Shown: positions 26,182-37,685 of the stretch, one piece after another
Layout: every line of letters begins with the position of its first letter
Numbering within the stretch: position 1 is the stretch's first letter
Origin: Torreya grandis
Lineage: Eukaryota > Streptophyta > Pinopsida > Cupressales > Taxaceae
Direction of reading: 5' to 3'
NCBI GenBank assembly: GCA_037957365.1
Contig: JARHVA010005489.1
Span: 222,001-286,000, forward strand
Length of the DNA stretch: 64,000 bases
Position numbers and translations under genes: made by a program
The notes under the pieces: generated by a model
Databases searched by the model: none
Seen by the model: only the letters and a program-made list of their open reading frames with translations
What the model was told of the DNA's origin: nothing

Positions 26182-26244
26182 GTTCCTTATCCTAAGGTTT
26201 ATTTCATGTTTGATAAACATGAAACAAACCTTATCCTAAGGAAC
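26182..26244. repeat. 63-nt stem-loop in the 3' LTR
   Basis: GTTCCTTATCCTAAGGTTT pairs with AAACCTTATCCTAAGGAAC (two mismatches), and the inner part TTTCATGTTT, GAT, AAACATGAAA is a perfect stem with a three-base loop. It is more complete than the 5' LTR copy at 12378-12440. Confidence 0.85.
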
Positions 26245-26879
26245 ATAAGCCTAGAACATGACTTTAATAATATACTGACTTAACTTTTAGGCATTATTTC
26301 TAGATCAAAAATTTATGCCACATCATTAGATTTTATCCAATAGTATGATGGCACCATTTAATTTTCAACGGCTCATAATATTTACACATGGTCAATACAC
26401 AATCGAGAAATGACTATCCATAAGATTTGGAACACAGAAAAGGCATGTAAAATGTTAAGTTTCACAATCATGGAGTTTGCAATAGAGAAACCAAATCACA
26501 TCCAATGTCATAGATTATAATCAATGAATCATGCTAATCTAGGATTTTGATCCTATGATGTGAAATTAAGGAGGTATTTTTAAATACCAATGGCTATTGT
26601 TTAAATGATATCTATTAAAAATGCCATCAAAGGTTAAGACTAGTGCCACACAAGCATATAAGGAAAAAATTTGAGATATCATGGAATAAAAAACATAAAG
26701 ATATAAGGGCAAAGGTATAAATCAAATAACTTTTACTCTAATTAGACCTCATAACATTGAACATCCAAGAGATTATGAATTGGTCTAAGATATTATGATT
26801 CAAGAGTTTCATCACATTTCATAAGAATAACATGGGAATGCCACCATGATTAGGTGATACTATGATCTGGTTGCTAACC

Positions 26880-29790
26880 AAATGTTGGGCCTTCATCATA
26901 CCATGACAAAACTAGAGGTATTGCATTATATTAACATCCTTGCACCCATATTTTTTTATTATAAAATATACAATGAATGGATCATTAGGGAAAGGAACTC
27001 ATAGGGGGTAGCTCACATTTCCCCTATTTATTTTGAGAATTAATACAAGATCCCCTTCTATATTGGAGATTTTCAAGATCAACGAGTGGATCAGTAACCA
27101 TGACATGGACTATGTACTAAGACCTTAGCTACACCAAGGACCTCACATCTTTAGTATCCTTGATGTAAAAATCCCTATCATGTAATTTAGAGAAGGCATC
27201 AGGGTAATAATGACCATATTGAACCAATCCTTTGGTTCCACTTCAACTATTTATATGAATAAGATCCATGTCCCATATGTACACTTCACAGTAGAGGAAA
27301 AACTTACTACTCTAATTGGAGACTTAATGAGTATTTTTCTAACCAAATTATTCAATGCCATCAAAATAAAGACCTCAAATAAATTATTTATGATATCATA
27401 CCTACTTGATTCCCCTGTGGCCTCAACTACCTTCCCTAGGATTAGGAATTGGTCCACAAAGAGCAAGACAACCATCTCACACTATTATTCCAAGCTGCAC
27501 ATCTTCAAGTATAAGAATCACATGTTGTTTATTTGTGACTATGTTTACCTTTCTATAGTGGAGATCATCATAGGTGTTCCCATGCCTAGGTTCCACCCCC
27601 TCATCAATATATATGTTGAAACGATAAGGGACATATGTTATTATCCTGATTGGACATTCATCAAGATAGAAGGAATCATTACTCAACCTTACAAATTACT
27701 AGTGTATGTTCCAAATAAGCTTTTAGAGTAGGAAATTGCTTTCCAACTCATCCATGGCATTGATAGGACTTTAAAAAATAAAATTACGGGCCAAATCCAC
27801 CCTTTTACCTTTAATATTGGAAAACCATAATAAATGAATGGAAATAGGTAAAAACTATGTCCACACATAAGGATTAATTTGGATTCAAACTAGATGATCT
27901 CCAAATGTGGGATCCAAAGAATGTAGTTGGTGACCATATAAGGGAAAATAAGCTCTCAAAGATAGAATATGAACATCAACTCAGTGTCTATGACAACATA
28001 TCTATCAGGGCTAAAAACTATGAAGAGGTATTGAATAGGATTCAAGGCCATAACATTAAGCTCAAACACAGATTGATCAAGGAAAATAAGCCATCTAGGA
28101 AAATATAGAAAATACACACTTTATAATACCATATACTACTTGGGCCATCTAGAATAGCCCATAATCCATCTCAGATAGAGAATCCACAACCCCAACATTA
28201 GGGTGAACAAGTTCAAGGTGAATAGGGTAGAGGGAAGGAGAAAGTTAGAGAGGTCAAGCTAGAAGAGAGACATGTGGAGGGGCCTACATCTTCAACACTA
28301 TTCCAGAGGCCACCTTTACCAATTCAATGTGTAGAAATGATAGACTTAAAACCATAAGAGACACATGAGGGTTCTCTCAATGAAATTATAGAGGCTTATG
28401 ACTTTGATAGGGAAGAAAAGCCTAAGGAAGACATAGGGAAAGGGATATTCCCAATAGCATCCCATGAGAAAAGAAAATAGAAACTAGAACTAGTACCTTT
28501 GGGACCAAAGAAGAGATTGATATTCACTTTCACTCATCCTACTAGTGAATTAAATTTATTTACTGATGAGTTACCAATCTATGGAGAAGTAATTCATGAC
28601 TAGTTCATCTATGGGAAATTGTAAAAGATTGCCTCTCCTCATTATTGAGCTAGGATAAGGGTCATTGATGTGGGAATATAAGGTGATATGAATCCTTGGA
28701 TAAAGGCTATAATGAAAAAGTAAGAATAAATAAGAATTATGGTCATTTAAGGTCCAAAAGACAAAAATATAGATGCTCTAGGATCATCTACTAGCTCAAG
28801 TGTAGAGGTTCCAAAACCTCCCCAAATTAAGGAATCAATCACTACTATCTATTTCAACCATAAGATAGCTAGGTTTTAAATATTAACAACCAAGGCCATT
28901 GTGGTTGTGATATAAGAATTCACCTTTTAAAAGGTGGAACCACTTGTAAGACTAACCCCAATGGGTGACGAATAGCTTGGAGAGGTTTCAATTCATGAGG
29001 AAAACATGGAAATTCTAATTGAATCCCACTAAGCAAAAGCTAAATATTGGGTCCAAGGTATGAAGCAAAGGATCCATAACTTGGAAAGAGAAAAAGAGAA
29101 CTTGGACAGATAGGTGATTCAATCAGTGTTAGATATAATAATCAAGCTAATTGACAAGTAATTTTGTGACATGTTTGAATCACTTAAGTCAATGAAATTA
29201 AGGAAAATTACATTATAAGGGCAATGTGAACTATCTAAGAGTTTATTCACCTAGTGGCAAGCCTTTGAGGATAAAATAGCTAAATTCCTTAATATTCAGG
29301 AAAAGAAGTAGATCCCAAACATTAAGACCATCACTTTAGGGAATTTGAGCACAATTATAGGAATTTTGATTAAAAAGGTTTTGAGATTGAGTGCATGGCA
29401 CAATAATATGGAAAATGTCCTAAAAGAATACCAGGAACAAATTACAAGAATTGAATAACTTCTTGAGATCAGTCTTACAGATCCTTCACAACCCAATGCC
29501 CTTGAGATCATTAGTGATGATGAACTCAAGGATAGGGATTCTTTGGTAACCTAGGAAATCAAATGAAAAGGCCAGGGTAAATCTGGGAAGAAACATAACA
29601 AGATCTTGGTCATTATACTCAATGTAGGGGAAATAATAAATGAAGATATGATTATCAAAGAGGCCATGGATAGAGATGATAATGAATTTGATGACATGGT
29701 AGATCAAGATGAATAACAGATCATGAAACCTACTATGGACCTCAAGTTAATTGATGAACATCATGGGAGAGCCATGATCATCCTCTAAAA
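26880..29790 (+). pseudogene. LTR-borne long ORF of unknown function (3' copy)
   Basis: The best open part is 27210-27731 (173 codons; PYVHFTVEEKLTTLIGDLM, RIRNWSTKSKTTISHYYSK, PMPRFHPLINIYVETIRD). Blocks continue at 27905-28108 (HIRENKLSKIEYEHQLSVYD), 28381-28630 (IIEAYDFDREEKP, then FTHPTSELNLFTDELPIYGE) and 28950-29770 (QRIHNLEREKENL, IEXLLEISLTDPSQPNALEI, MKPTMDLKLIDEHHG; X marks a stop). The later part is Lys/Glu-rich with coiled-coil-like stretches. It runs in the same direction as gag-pol but lies wholly inside the LTR and is therefore present twice. I do not recognise the family. A gag-like or accessory ORF1 of Ogre/Tat type is one possibility; a captured host gene is another. Numerous stops indicate a dead copy. 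Confidence 0.6.
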
Positions 29791-30858
29791 GTGACAACCA
29801 AGTGCCCCACCATCAAATTGAGCATACTTTATTTTGTAAAATTTTTGTAATATTTTAAAGTAGAATATCCCATTATAAAGGAATATGTTAGTTTGTTAGC
29901 ATATTTACCTCTAAGTCAGTACAATTTAGAAAAGCACTTGTATTTTAGAACTTGTAAGGATAGTTGTCCCTATCTTTATATAACTATATTTTATAACTGA
30001 TTAGTATACTACCTAGCTTCTTCGAAGACATATATGACCATTGTAGAGGGAGAAAGTGTTTTGAGAAAATTTTGATACTTGAAGCAATTAACAATATCAA
30101 GGAATTATGTAGGTATTTTCCATTTTTGATGTGTTAATTACTAATATATATTTTCTCTTAATTGTTATTAGAGGTCTTAAATTTAAATAGTGTCTTTGAA
30201 TTATGAATAACATTATTTAATCATAGGGTTTTTGATTGGTGCCTATGCTAGAATAGTTGAAAGATCTTAGGTTTTGGTTCATTTCATTTTGATATGTATT
30301 CAGATGTGTAATTTCTCTTTGATTATAGTGGTAAATCCCTAAAGTAAACATGGTTCTTACTTGTGATTCTTAAAATTTTTCCCTTGAAGTTTGATTGATA
30401 TATAGTGAGATTTGAGCTTAGGCTATGTTTCATTATATGTTTGATAAATGCATATTCAGTTTCCATTGATACTTTCCATAATTTTCAAGACAAAAATTGG
30501 CAATCACTTATTTATTTTCTGACCTACCCTTCTCTTTGACTCCTTTTTTACACCAAGACCACTTTAGTTCTAGCCACATTATAAATATCCACTTAGATAA
30601 GTATATATCTTAAATTAGGAATGTAACTCGCTAAGTATTAATGAAGATTCACAAAGAAAGGGCCAAAGTGGCTCCCAGCCACCAAAATATATAAATATTA
30701 TGGATCAATTATCTTACTCTACTACTATTTCACCAAAAGCAACCAGATTGCCAAAACATAAAATTCATGCTTTTAATTTCTTAAATACTAAAATGAAATG
30801 TGTTATTTAAACACTAAAGGCACCTGTGGCACATTTAGAATCATCAACGGGTACTACA

Positions 30859-31029
30859 TGACCCCAAAATAATAAATTATTTGGATTTTTATTAATTTTT
30901 ATGAAAGTTATTTTATAAAATATAATGACTAACTACAAAATCAAATTCATAAAAACAAGAAACACTAATCTTAGAAAATAGTAAATATTAACCTAGAGAG
31001 CAGCAATTTTAATATAGAAAGTAGGGAAC
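30859..31029 (-). other. outer element sequence right of the nested insertion
   Basis: AT-rich trailer after the outer integrase C-terminus, ending where the inner element starts. No motif seen. A weak resemblance to 17321-17370 leaves the junction uncertain by several tens of bases. Confidence 0.4.
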
Positions 31030-32240
31030 TTAATCTACTCCTACATCTATTTTTTCACTTATAGTCATTCATAAGTCTCTCTCATTTGAAAAGCCATGAA
31101 ATAAGGTCTCATAAATTGTCTATTGACTATAAAATCAAGGTCATTACCTTGGAGGTCCTTCAATCAGAAAGAAATGTTACCTACTATTTAAGATATTTGA
31201 TATGGGACAATATGTAAAGGAGTGAACTTTAATGTTTCCCCTTATTTTCATGTTTTTTATCCCATAAAATCACTAGGTATAAAATATTGAAATCCTTAAC
31301 TTTTGACCTTTTTTCAAACCACCTTTTAATGATGTCTTCATGTTTATTAAAGCTATGTAGTGAGTCAGTTAATGCATCTTTCCTTTGTACTATGGTAAGT
31401 AGCTTGGACTCTTATATAAACTAGTAAAATTTCTATTTTAATAGCAAAGGGGGAAAGTGGCTATTTTCTATACAATATAAAAAATATATAAGCCTTGAGG
31501 GTTTTTTTGTGTCTTGTTATATTTTCCCATAATGCATACTTTAGTAGTAAATGTCATTCTCTCGATTTATCTTATACTAACTTATTTATGGCATCCATCA
31601 TATTTTTTCGTGGAATAAAAAAATCCATTCCCCTATGGATAGTAATTTTAAGAGTACTTGATGGTAATTTGGTTATTATAGGACCACTTGGTAAACTGCA
31701 TAGATTGAAAGGATAGGACATTATAAAAAATTAAAGAGATTGAAGTGTTAAACCTAGTCAGTCTATTCTCTTACATAAATTTGATATCATCCAATACTCC
31801 ATAATTATTTATGGTGATAACTTCTGCCCATCTAGTGCTATAGTTAATTGATATTATGTTGAATTTATGCCCTACTAATGAGTTTGGATTAATAAACCAA
31901 ATGAATTCAAGACCCCATTGATTAAAAGGGTTCCCTTCAATAAATAGATATAAAGCTATGGTAGCTTGCACTTCCTCTTTTCCAAACATCTAGCATTTTT
32001 GGTAGTTCCTCACATGATTGTGGGCATATTTAAAAATTGTGTCATTAGTATCCCATTCTCAATATTTTATGAGTAGTTGCATTTCCAATAGGATGTCCAC
32101 TACCTATATTATGATGTATATTATCTAGGATGTCTATAACTTCCTCTTTGAAAAACATACCTCAAGTATATGCCTTCATAATTATTATGGTATAAAACTC
32201 CCCTTCTTATCATATAATGGGTTGATTTGAGACTAAGGGA
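31030..32240 (-). pseudogene. integrase of the outer element
   Basis: Minus-strand pieces in order: HYMIRRGVLYHNNYEGIYLR (zinc-binding region entry), FNQWGLEFIWFINPNSL, INYSTRWAEVITINNY (31989-31771), then YYP-stop-GNGFFYST near 31650 and the C-terminal KHEDIIKRWFEKRSKVKDFN, LVILWDKKHENKGKH and NRQFMRPYF near 31400-31080. As in the inner element the first catalytic Asp is replaced by Glu (WGLEF). The glutamate expected after GNG is also lost. The frame is broken repeatedly. Confidence 0.82.
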
Positions 32241-32870
32241 TCATATATGCACTATTTTTAGCTTAAGGGGACATATACCCAAAAGTAAGTAGTGGATGAT
32301 GTCAGTATACCATTTACAACCATCCACCTCAGTCTCATGGACTTGTTCAGTGTAAATGTGTGGATCAATCTTGATCATGAGAAAAGTGATTCCTTTCACG
32401 CACACCATCTTGGTTGGTGTAATTTCAAGATTAAAATCATGTAGTTTCTTCATCAATTTACTTATTATTTCAACTAATTCATTTTGGAAAAACATGAGAT
32501 TAATTGTTGAATTTGAAATAATGGAATATATATTGTGTGAGAATAACTTCTAAGTATGCTATTAATAAAATGAATAAGGAAATAAATACTTAAGGAATTT
32601 AAAGATGATCAAAACTAGATATTGATTAATGGATGTTTTGATATGATCTAAGACCTTCCTATATTTAGTTTTCCATTCTATTTTAGCATCTTGATTTAAC
32701 ATGGAATTCAGTTATTTGACAATCTCTATGAATCCCAAAATAAATTTACTCATAAATATTATCATTCCAAAAAAATACGTCAATTAATTATTGTTGTTAG
32801 GAGGTGTTATCTTGTAAATTTCATAGATTAATTTTGGGTCAATAGAAATCCCATCTTTGGTAATGACATG
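32241..32870 (-). pseudogene. gypsy RNase H following RT (outer element)
   Basis: The open part 32495-32241 encodes ELVEIISKLMKKLHDFNLEI, TPTKMVCVKG and HETEVDGCKWYTDIIHYLLL. This is the end of the gypsy RNase H (xxEYDLEIxPTKxVxGxG pattern) and the linker to integrase; the same linker in the inner element reads DSEWYDPIIHLLINGTYP. The N-terminal half is badly decayed. Confidence 0.68.
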
Positions 32871-32879
32871 GCCTAATTA

Positions 32880-33560
32880 TTTTCCTTTGCTGACTACATA
32901 GATGTTCTTATTTAGACTGAGTCATACTAAATATATTATACATTTGTCAAATACTTTATGTAGATGATCTACATGATTAAATTTATATTTTTAAAAAACT
33001 ATTAGGTCATCAATATAAATGATGATAAACTTGACAACAAGTCCTTGAAATTCAAAATCCACAACTCGGTGGAACATTGGTAGTATCCTTTTGTATGCAA
33101 AAGTTTCCCCACATAGTTGAGAATGTCATATTCATTATATCTTATACTTCTACAAGCACTTCATTATATCCTAAGAATCTATGGAGGAAGGAAATCATCT
33201 CAGATATGCTAACCATTTTAATCATTTTGTCTAAAGAGTGAAAAGGATAGTCATCCTTATCTAATGCTTCGTTTAGATTTATGAATTTGACACATAGACT
33301 AATTTATCCATTCTTATTCTTGATTGGTACTTGATTGGATACCTAGGTATAATACCTTATTGGAAAGACAATCTTAGCATCTAATATATTTTATACTTAT
33401 AGATACTTGATGGGTTACAAAAGTGAATTTAATGGCCTCTATCATTACTTGAAGTGCTTGTGTTCTAGATTTAGTGGGATGGTGTGTGTGATGACTTTGG
33501 GGTCGAAGAATTTTAGATCCTAATATGTATAAATCATCACATCTTTGTATTATGTCAGCA
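32880..33560 (-). pseudogene. reverse transcriptase of the outer element
   Basis: On the minus strand FFDPKVITHTIPLNLE, then LDAKIVFPIRYYT, NQVPIKNKNG, CVKFINLNEALDKDDYPF form the RT entry. GETFAYKRILPMF and FQGLVVKFIIIYIDDLIVF follow, with the YIDDL catalytic motif at about 33003-33017. Plus-strand ORFs over this stretch are shadows. Confidence 0.85.
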
Positions 33561-33829
33561 TAATCTTAAACTTTTTTTCTCATTTTTAGTGGAAATCAAT
33601 CCAATGTTTACATACTAGGGATGTTGGCTAGTGCCCAAATTCTCCTTGACAAATTTTAGTTCAATTGATTTAGGTTGTTTTTTATTTTGATATTTTATAT
33701 ACACATAAAAAGATAACTCTAATGATTCCATCCCCATAGGAATGTGGTTTTGTTTTATCTATAATAAATTATCTTCCCATAAATATTTCATATTAAATTC
33801 TCACCATCATTTTCATCTATTATCTAAGA

Positions 33830-34360
33830 TTCAAAGGCTCCTAAACTATTCATAAATTTCATGATATATTGATCATCATAAAATACTTGTAAGTTTTACA
33901 TATTTTATAAGATAGAGGGGAAAAAAAAAATGTCCACAAATACTTTATGTATCTTGGATTATTGGAGTTCTTATAAGTTTGAAACTAAAGCTACTAGTGA
34001 ATATGCCATTTGATTTACTTCCATTGGGATGGCTTTGATGTTAAATGATTTGAAGGTTTTGATCAAGTCCCATGAATTTGTTTTAGTTTTTCAAGAAGGA
34101 AAGTTTACAATGATATTTATTTTTAATATGATTGACCTTTAACTCTAAATCCCCAAATATTTTCAACTACTTAACATTATATTTTAGTCCAAACTATAGA
34201 CCTAGGATTAGAGTTTCATACCTAGTTCAATTATTGGTGAAATGGAATTACAATCAATATGTATATTGATATTATTTCCCATTTGGGTTGATCATATCTA
34301 TGCCAACATTTAATCCTTGATTTTATCTAGATATGTTAAATTAGAGAGTCCATAACTTGG
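33830..34360 (-). pseudogene. extra RNase H-like domain between protease and RT (outer element)
   Basis: Minus-strand reading gives NQGLNVGIDMINPNGK, YETLILGLXFGLKYNVK and LKIFGDLELKVNHIKNKYHC (X marks a stop), then FNIKAIPMEVNQMAYSLVAL and DDQYIMKFM. It aligns block by block with 20130-20640 of the inner element (VGVVLIDPTNKN, YEALVVGL, EDSKLVINQVRSKY, DDQYILDFI). The acidic residues of YE and GD are retained. Its place upstream of RT is the same in both elements. Confidence 0.75.
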
Positions 34361-34399
34361 AAGGATATTCAAATTCTTGTTCATGGTGTTCTTTCTTGG

Positions 34400-34960
34400 T
34401 AGTGAACATGTACACATCAGTATGTGAGGATGAAAATTCAAACTTCCCATTATTGAAATTGTAATATATGATTAGTAAAATCATATTTGGTTCTTAGTTA
34501 ACTCATATATAGTTGTTTACTCCATTTTAAGGTATCCAGATGTGTGATAAGTATTATTTCATGTATCCATTCAGTGTCTTTGACCAATCCTTTCTTAGTA
34601 TCAAGTTGTAAACATTAAGAGTGTCCATGCCTAGAATATATATGTATTAGTGTACATGTGGGTCTGATGTAAGATGGATGTGTAAATTAATCAACTACTT
34701 AACACATAAGATGAAAGACTTATCTAGTTATAAGAACACCCTTTTAGATTTATCTGGGGTTAAAACAGTTTCTTGTATATAACTATGAGAATAACATTGG
34801 ATGAAGCACCTAAGTAAAGCAAAAAATTATGCACTTTCTTTAGAAACATTATGAATGTTAAAAGAAAGTTTGGTAAATTATCATTATCTTTATAAATGAT
34901 AATGTTTTTATGTGAAGACTTTAATTTTTCAATAGATGATATCCTAGTTAAGGATTTGAG
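34400..34960 (-). pseudogene. protease region of the outer element
   Basis: The piece NLILRKDWSKTLNGYM (about 34615-34555) matches the plant gypsy protease C-terminus (NxILGRDWAxxLxGY). It is followed on the minus strand by HEQEFEYPSKLWTL, the link to the RNase H domain. The catalytic end is not readable with confidence. Confidence 0.6.
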
Positions 34961-34972
34961 AAATAACTCTCT

Positions 34973-36300
34973 CTACTTGGTGATATAACCTAAATTGTGA
35001 ATACTGATATTTGCTTTGATCTTCTTCATATCTTCAATTATATTATACTCTCCATTTTTTTGTGGCTTTTCACTTTGTAATTGATCATTCATTTTTGGAA
35101 GAAGTGTATTATTATTGGCATTATCATCTAAAGTATTAGCATTGTTGTTTGGGGACATTGAAGTAATAGGAGGATGTTTGTTCCTTAAACTATAGTTATT
35201 TATCTATAGCGACTGAATGGTATGAATTTAATCTCTGTTATCTTCATATTCATTTTCATCTTCCATTGGGAATGGAATGCCATATGTCTCAATGAACATT
35301 ATTGTAAAAGGAGGACATATAGAAGTAGAGGAAGATGGATTTGGTTGACTTTCAGGACCTTCTTATATGTCCACTTCTTTTTGAAACATTTCAAAAGATA
35401 TGGAATGTTTTATGTAGTCTAGATCACCATGTTACAATGTGATATGGAATTAGCATCAATTAGGAATTGTTTCTTCCAAGATGTTTATTTATGGAATCTT
35501 GTTAGGTCGTTGTTGCTCTATATTATTTATAGGTCTATTAAAAGGCCATCTATACCTATGATATGTAAAATTCAGAATAGTATTCCATCCCATGGTGTTT
35601 CCCCTTCACTTATATATGATTACGAACTCAGTTCTCAACTTGTATATCATTCATTGCATGGCATCTAATTTGAATATTGTATAATTAGTAACAATACCAT
35701 GTGTAGTAGTAGTATTGATTGATATAAAATATTGGTTTATATTTTGTTGGTTAGATGAAAACACAAGATTTCTCAAGAAGTTGAGGTGTTCGTTATGTGG
35801 AGTATGGGATAAAGGTAATTAAGTGTACACCTAGTTTTGATTTTGAGCCATAACATTTTGATTGACATATGGAATGAAGTTAAGGTACATAGAATTAGGA
35901 CTAATATTAAGTTGGGTCAGAGCTTGTGACTGTGGATTCAATTTTTTTTTATAAATTTAATAACTCTTATGCATTCTAAAGGTGGCATATTAAAATTGGG
36001 TGATTTATTAAGAAAGACAACTATCATATAATCTAAAGCATTCTTGTACATCTCAAGGTTCAACACCTCATCAAGAATATAAAAAAATTCTACTCGTATA
36101 TACATCTTTTGGAATATTGCATTAAAGGATCTAATTGGTTTATTAGGATCTCTCTCATAATATTGAAGTGATAGTATATGACACTTTGGATAGTAACTTG
36201 TCCAAACTATGTAAAAAATGTATTCATTCACTATTTTGATGAGTTAATGTAGTCTTTTAGGATGTTTATGAACCGATCATAACTAACATATTATAATGTA
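34973..36300 (-). pseudogene. gag: gag region of the outer element
   Basis: ORF 36231-35938 encodes a gag fragment with YYERDPNKPIRSFNAIFQKM and EVLNLEMYKNALDYMIV; the inner element has the matching KPIRSFYARFQNMYSR. ORF 35158-34973 gives NNTLLPKMNDQLQSE and YNIIEDMKKIKANISIHNL, a motif shared with the inner gag tail. Plus-strand ORFs at 35222-35422 and 35429-35668 are antisense shadows. Confidence 0.75.
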
Positions 36301-36964
36301 AAATGGAAATGTTACATGCCACATCATCATGGATTATATTCAATATCCCTAGGGTGACTTTTTAAGCCATTAAATGTTCTTCAATCATCCTTTTTACTGA
36401 GGGAGAAAGCGAAGGATGATACATTTTAGGGTTTCTAAGTAGATCATAAACATCTCTAGAGATAACAATAATGGAATTATATAAACAAACTAGGGATATT
36501 ACATGTAGAGGAATACAAGTTTATTTATTTGAGTAATATTATTGGGCCTAGTGTCCTCTTAAGAAACTTCTATTTGACCTTACTTTTCTATGTATTTTTA
36601 AAAGTGGGAATAGTAGATCAATATCTGAGGTAGACCTTATTAGTCTTCTAGGTATATATAGTTTAACTCAAGTGATTTATTCAAACAAACAATGGACCTC
36701 TTCTAGCACCAAATAAATTATTATATTTGTACATTTTATATACACTAAGGAACATTATGAGGTATCCTAAAATTTTATAGGATCGAGAAAAAATAATTCA
36801 CTCCAAGGCATGAATGACATGGTATTAAATTTTATAAATAATCTGGTGGTGGAATATGAATGATCAAAGTAATTGTTTACCTTAGATGGTTCAGATGTGA
36901 TGTGAATCTAAACCTACTTGATATAAGTGGATTGATGATGAGTCTAACCTAAAGTTGGTAAGAT

Positions 36965-36987
36965 AAAAATAAAATAAAATAAAATAA
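36965..36987. repeat. (AAAAT)n microsatellite
   Basis: Four to five AAAAT units in a row; a similar TAAAA run lies at about 51428-51446. Confidence 0.85.
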
Positions 36988-37669
36988 TGGTAGGGAAGAG
37001 TATAAGGTTTGTGAATCAAACAAGAAGAAACCATTCTAATATGTGTCTTAAACTATGAGTTGGACAAAAATTTAGGAACCAATGCTTAATTCAAGTTACT
37101 GGTAGAACATAGATAGTCAAACAAAGTTAAGAGTCCATGACAATATGAATAAATTGAAATTTATTGCACATAATCAAAGGTTGTGTTTTTGATATTGCAA
37201 TTTCACATCTACAAAGGGAGACTATTATTATTAAATAAAAATAATTCAAATTAACTACTACACAATATAATTAATTGTAAGAAAATAATTTTCACACATA
37301 AATAAAATATTAACATACTAGATTGATTGAACTTTTAAAAAAAATACATAAATTTAGATAATAACAAGATTTACACATCAATACCAATTTAAAGATAATA
37401 ATAATTTATTATTAATCATAATATCCAAAATTCTCCTCTCTTTGGGATTAGGAGGATACAAAAATATATAGGCTTGCATATGGAATGCCTCATCCTCTAA
37501 GAAAACTCTAAATTTACATTTCTAATTATATAATTATGTGTCAAGATTCATGCATAGCATGTATGAATTAAAAATTTGTATATAAATAATATCCCTCAAA
37601 CAAATTATAATACATACATTCCAATAAATCTAGGAACACCAATCCAAAAATTATTTAAAACAAGTAAAT

Positions 37670-37685
37670 ACACACACACACACAA
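37670..37685. repeat. (CA)n microsatellite
   Basis: About eight CA units in an AT-rich stretch of the outer element. Confidence 0.9.

Larger units (their letters stand above)
10845..30858 (+). mobile_element. inner Ty3/gypsy element with giant ~6.3-kb terminal repeats, plus strand
   Basis: Long direct repeats at 10845-17318 and 24648-30858 flank a plus-strand internal region with, in order, gag, protease, RNase H, RT, RNase H and integrase (17974-23577). The protein sequence is of the same broad family as the outer element. It sits inside the outer element just after the latter's integrase, so it inserted later. The repeats begin TGTTGGGACCAAC (24648; TATTGGG at 10845). The right boundary is blurred: similarity fades through ATCAACGGGTACTACA (to 30858) and the matching stretch near 17306-17320. 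Five-base flanks GGTCC and TGACC agree at only three positions, so no target duplication is claimed. No polypurine tract is obvious before 24648. Confidence 0.78.
24648..30858 (+). repeat. 3' long terminal repeat of the inner element (about 6.21 kb)
   Basis: Collinear with 10845-17318; starts TGTTGGGACCAAC and ends near ATCAACGGGTACTACA. It includes the hairpin at 26182-26244 and the readable ORF at 26880-29790. It is somewhat shorter than the 5' copy owing to scattered deletions. Divergence between the two copies indicates an old insertion. Confidence 0.8.

Noticed and set aside
10840..30863. Target duplication GGTCC/TGACC around the inner element
   Set aside because: Only three of five positions agree and the right edge is uncertain.
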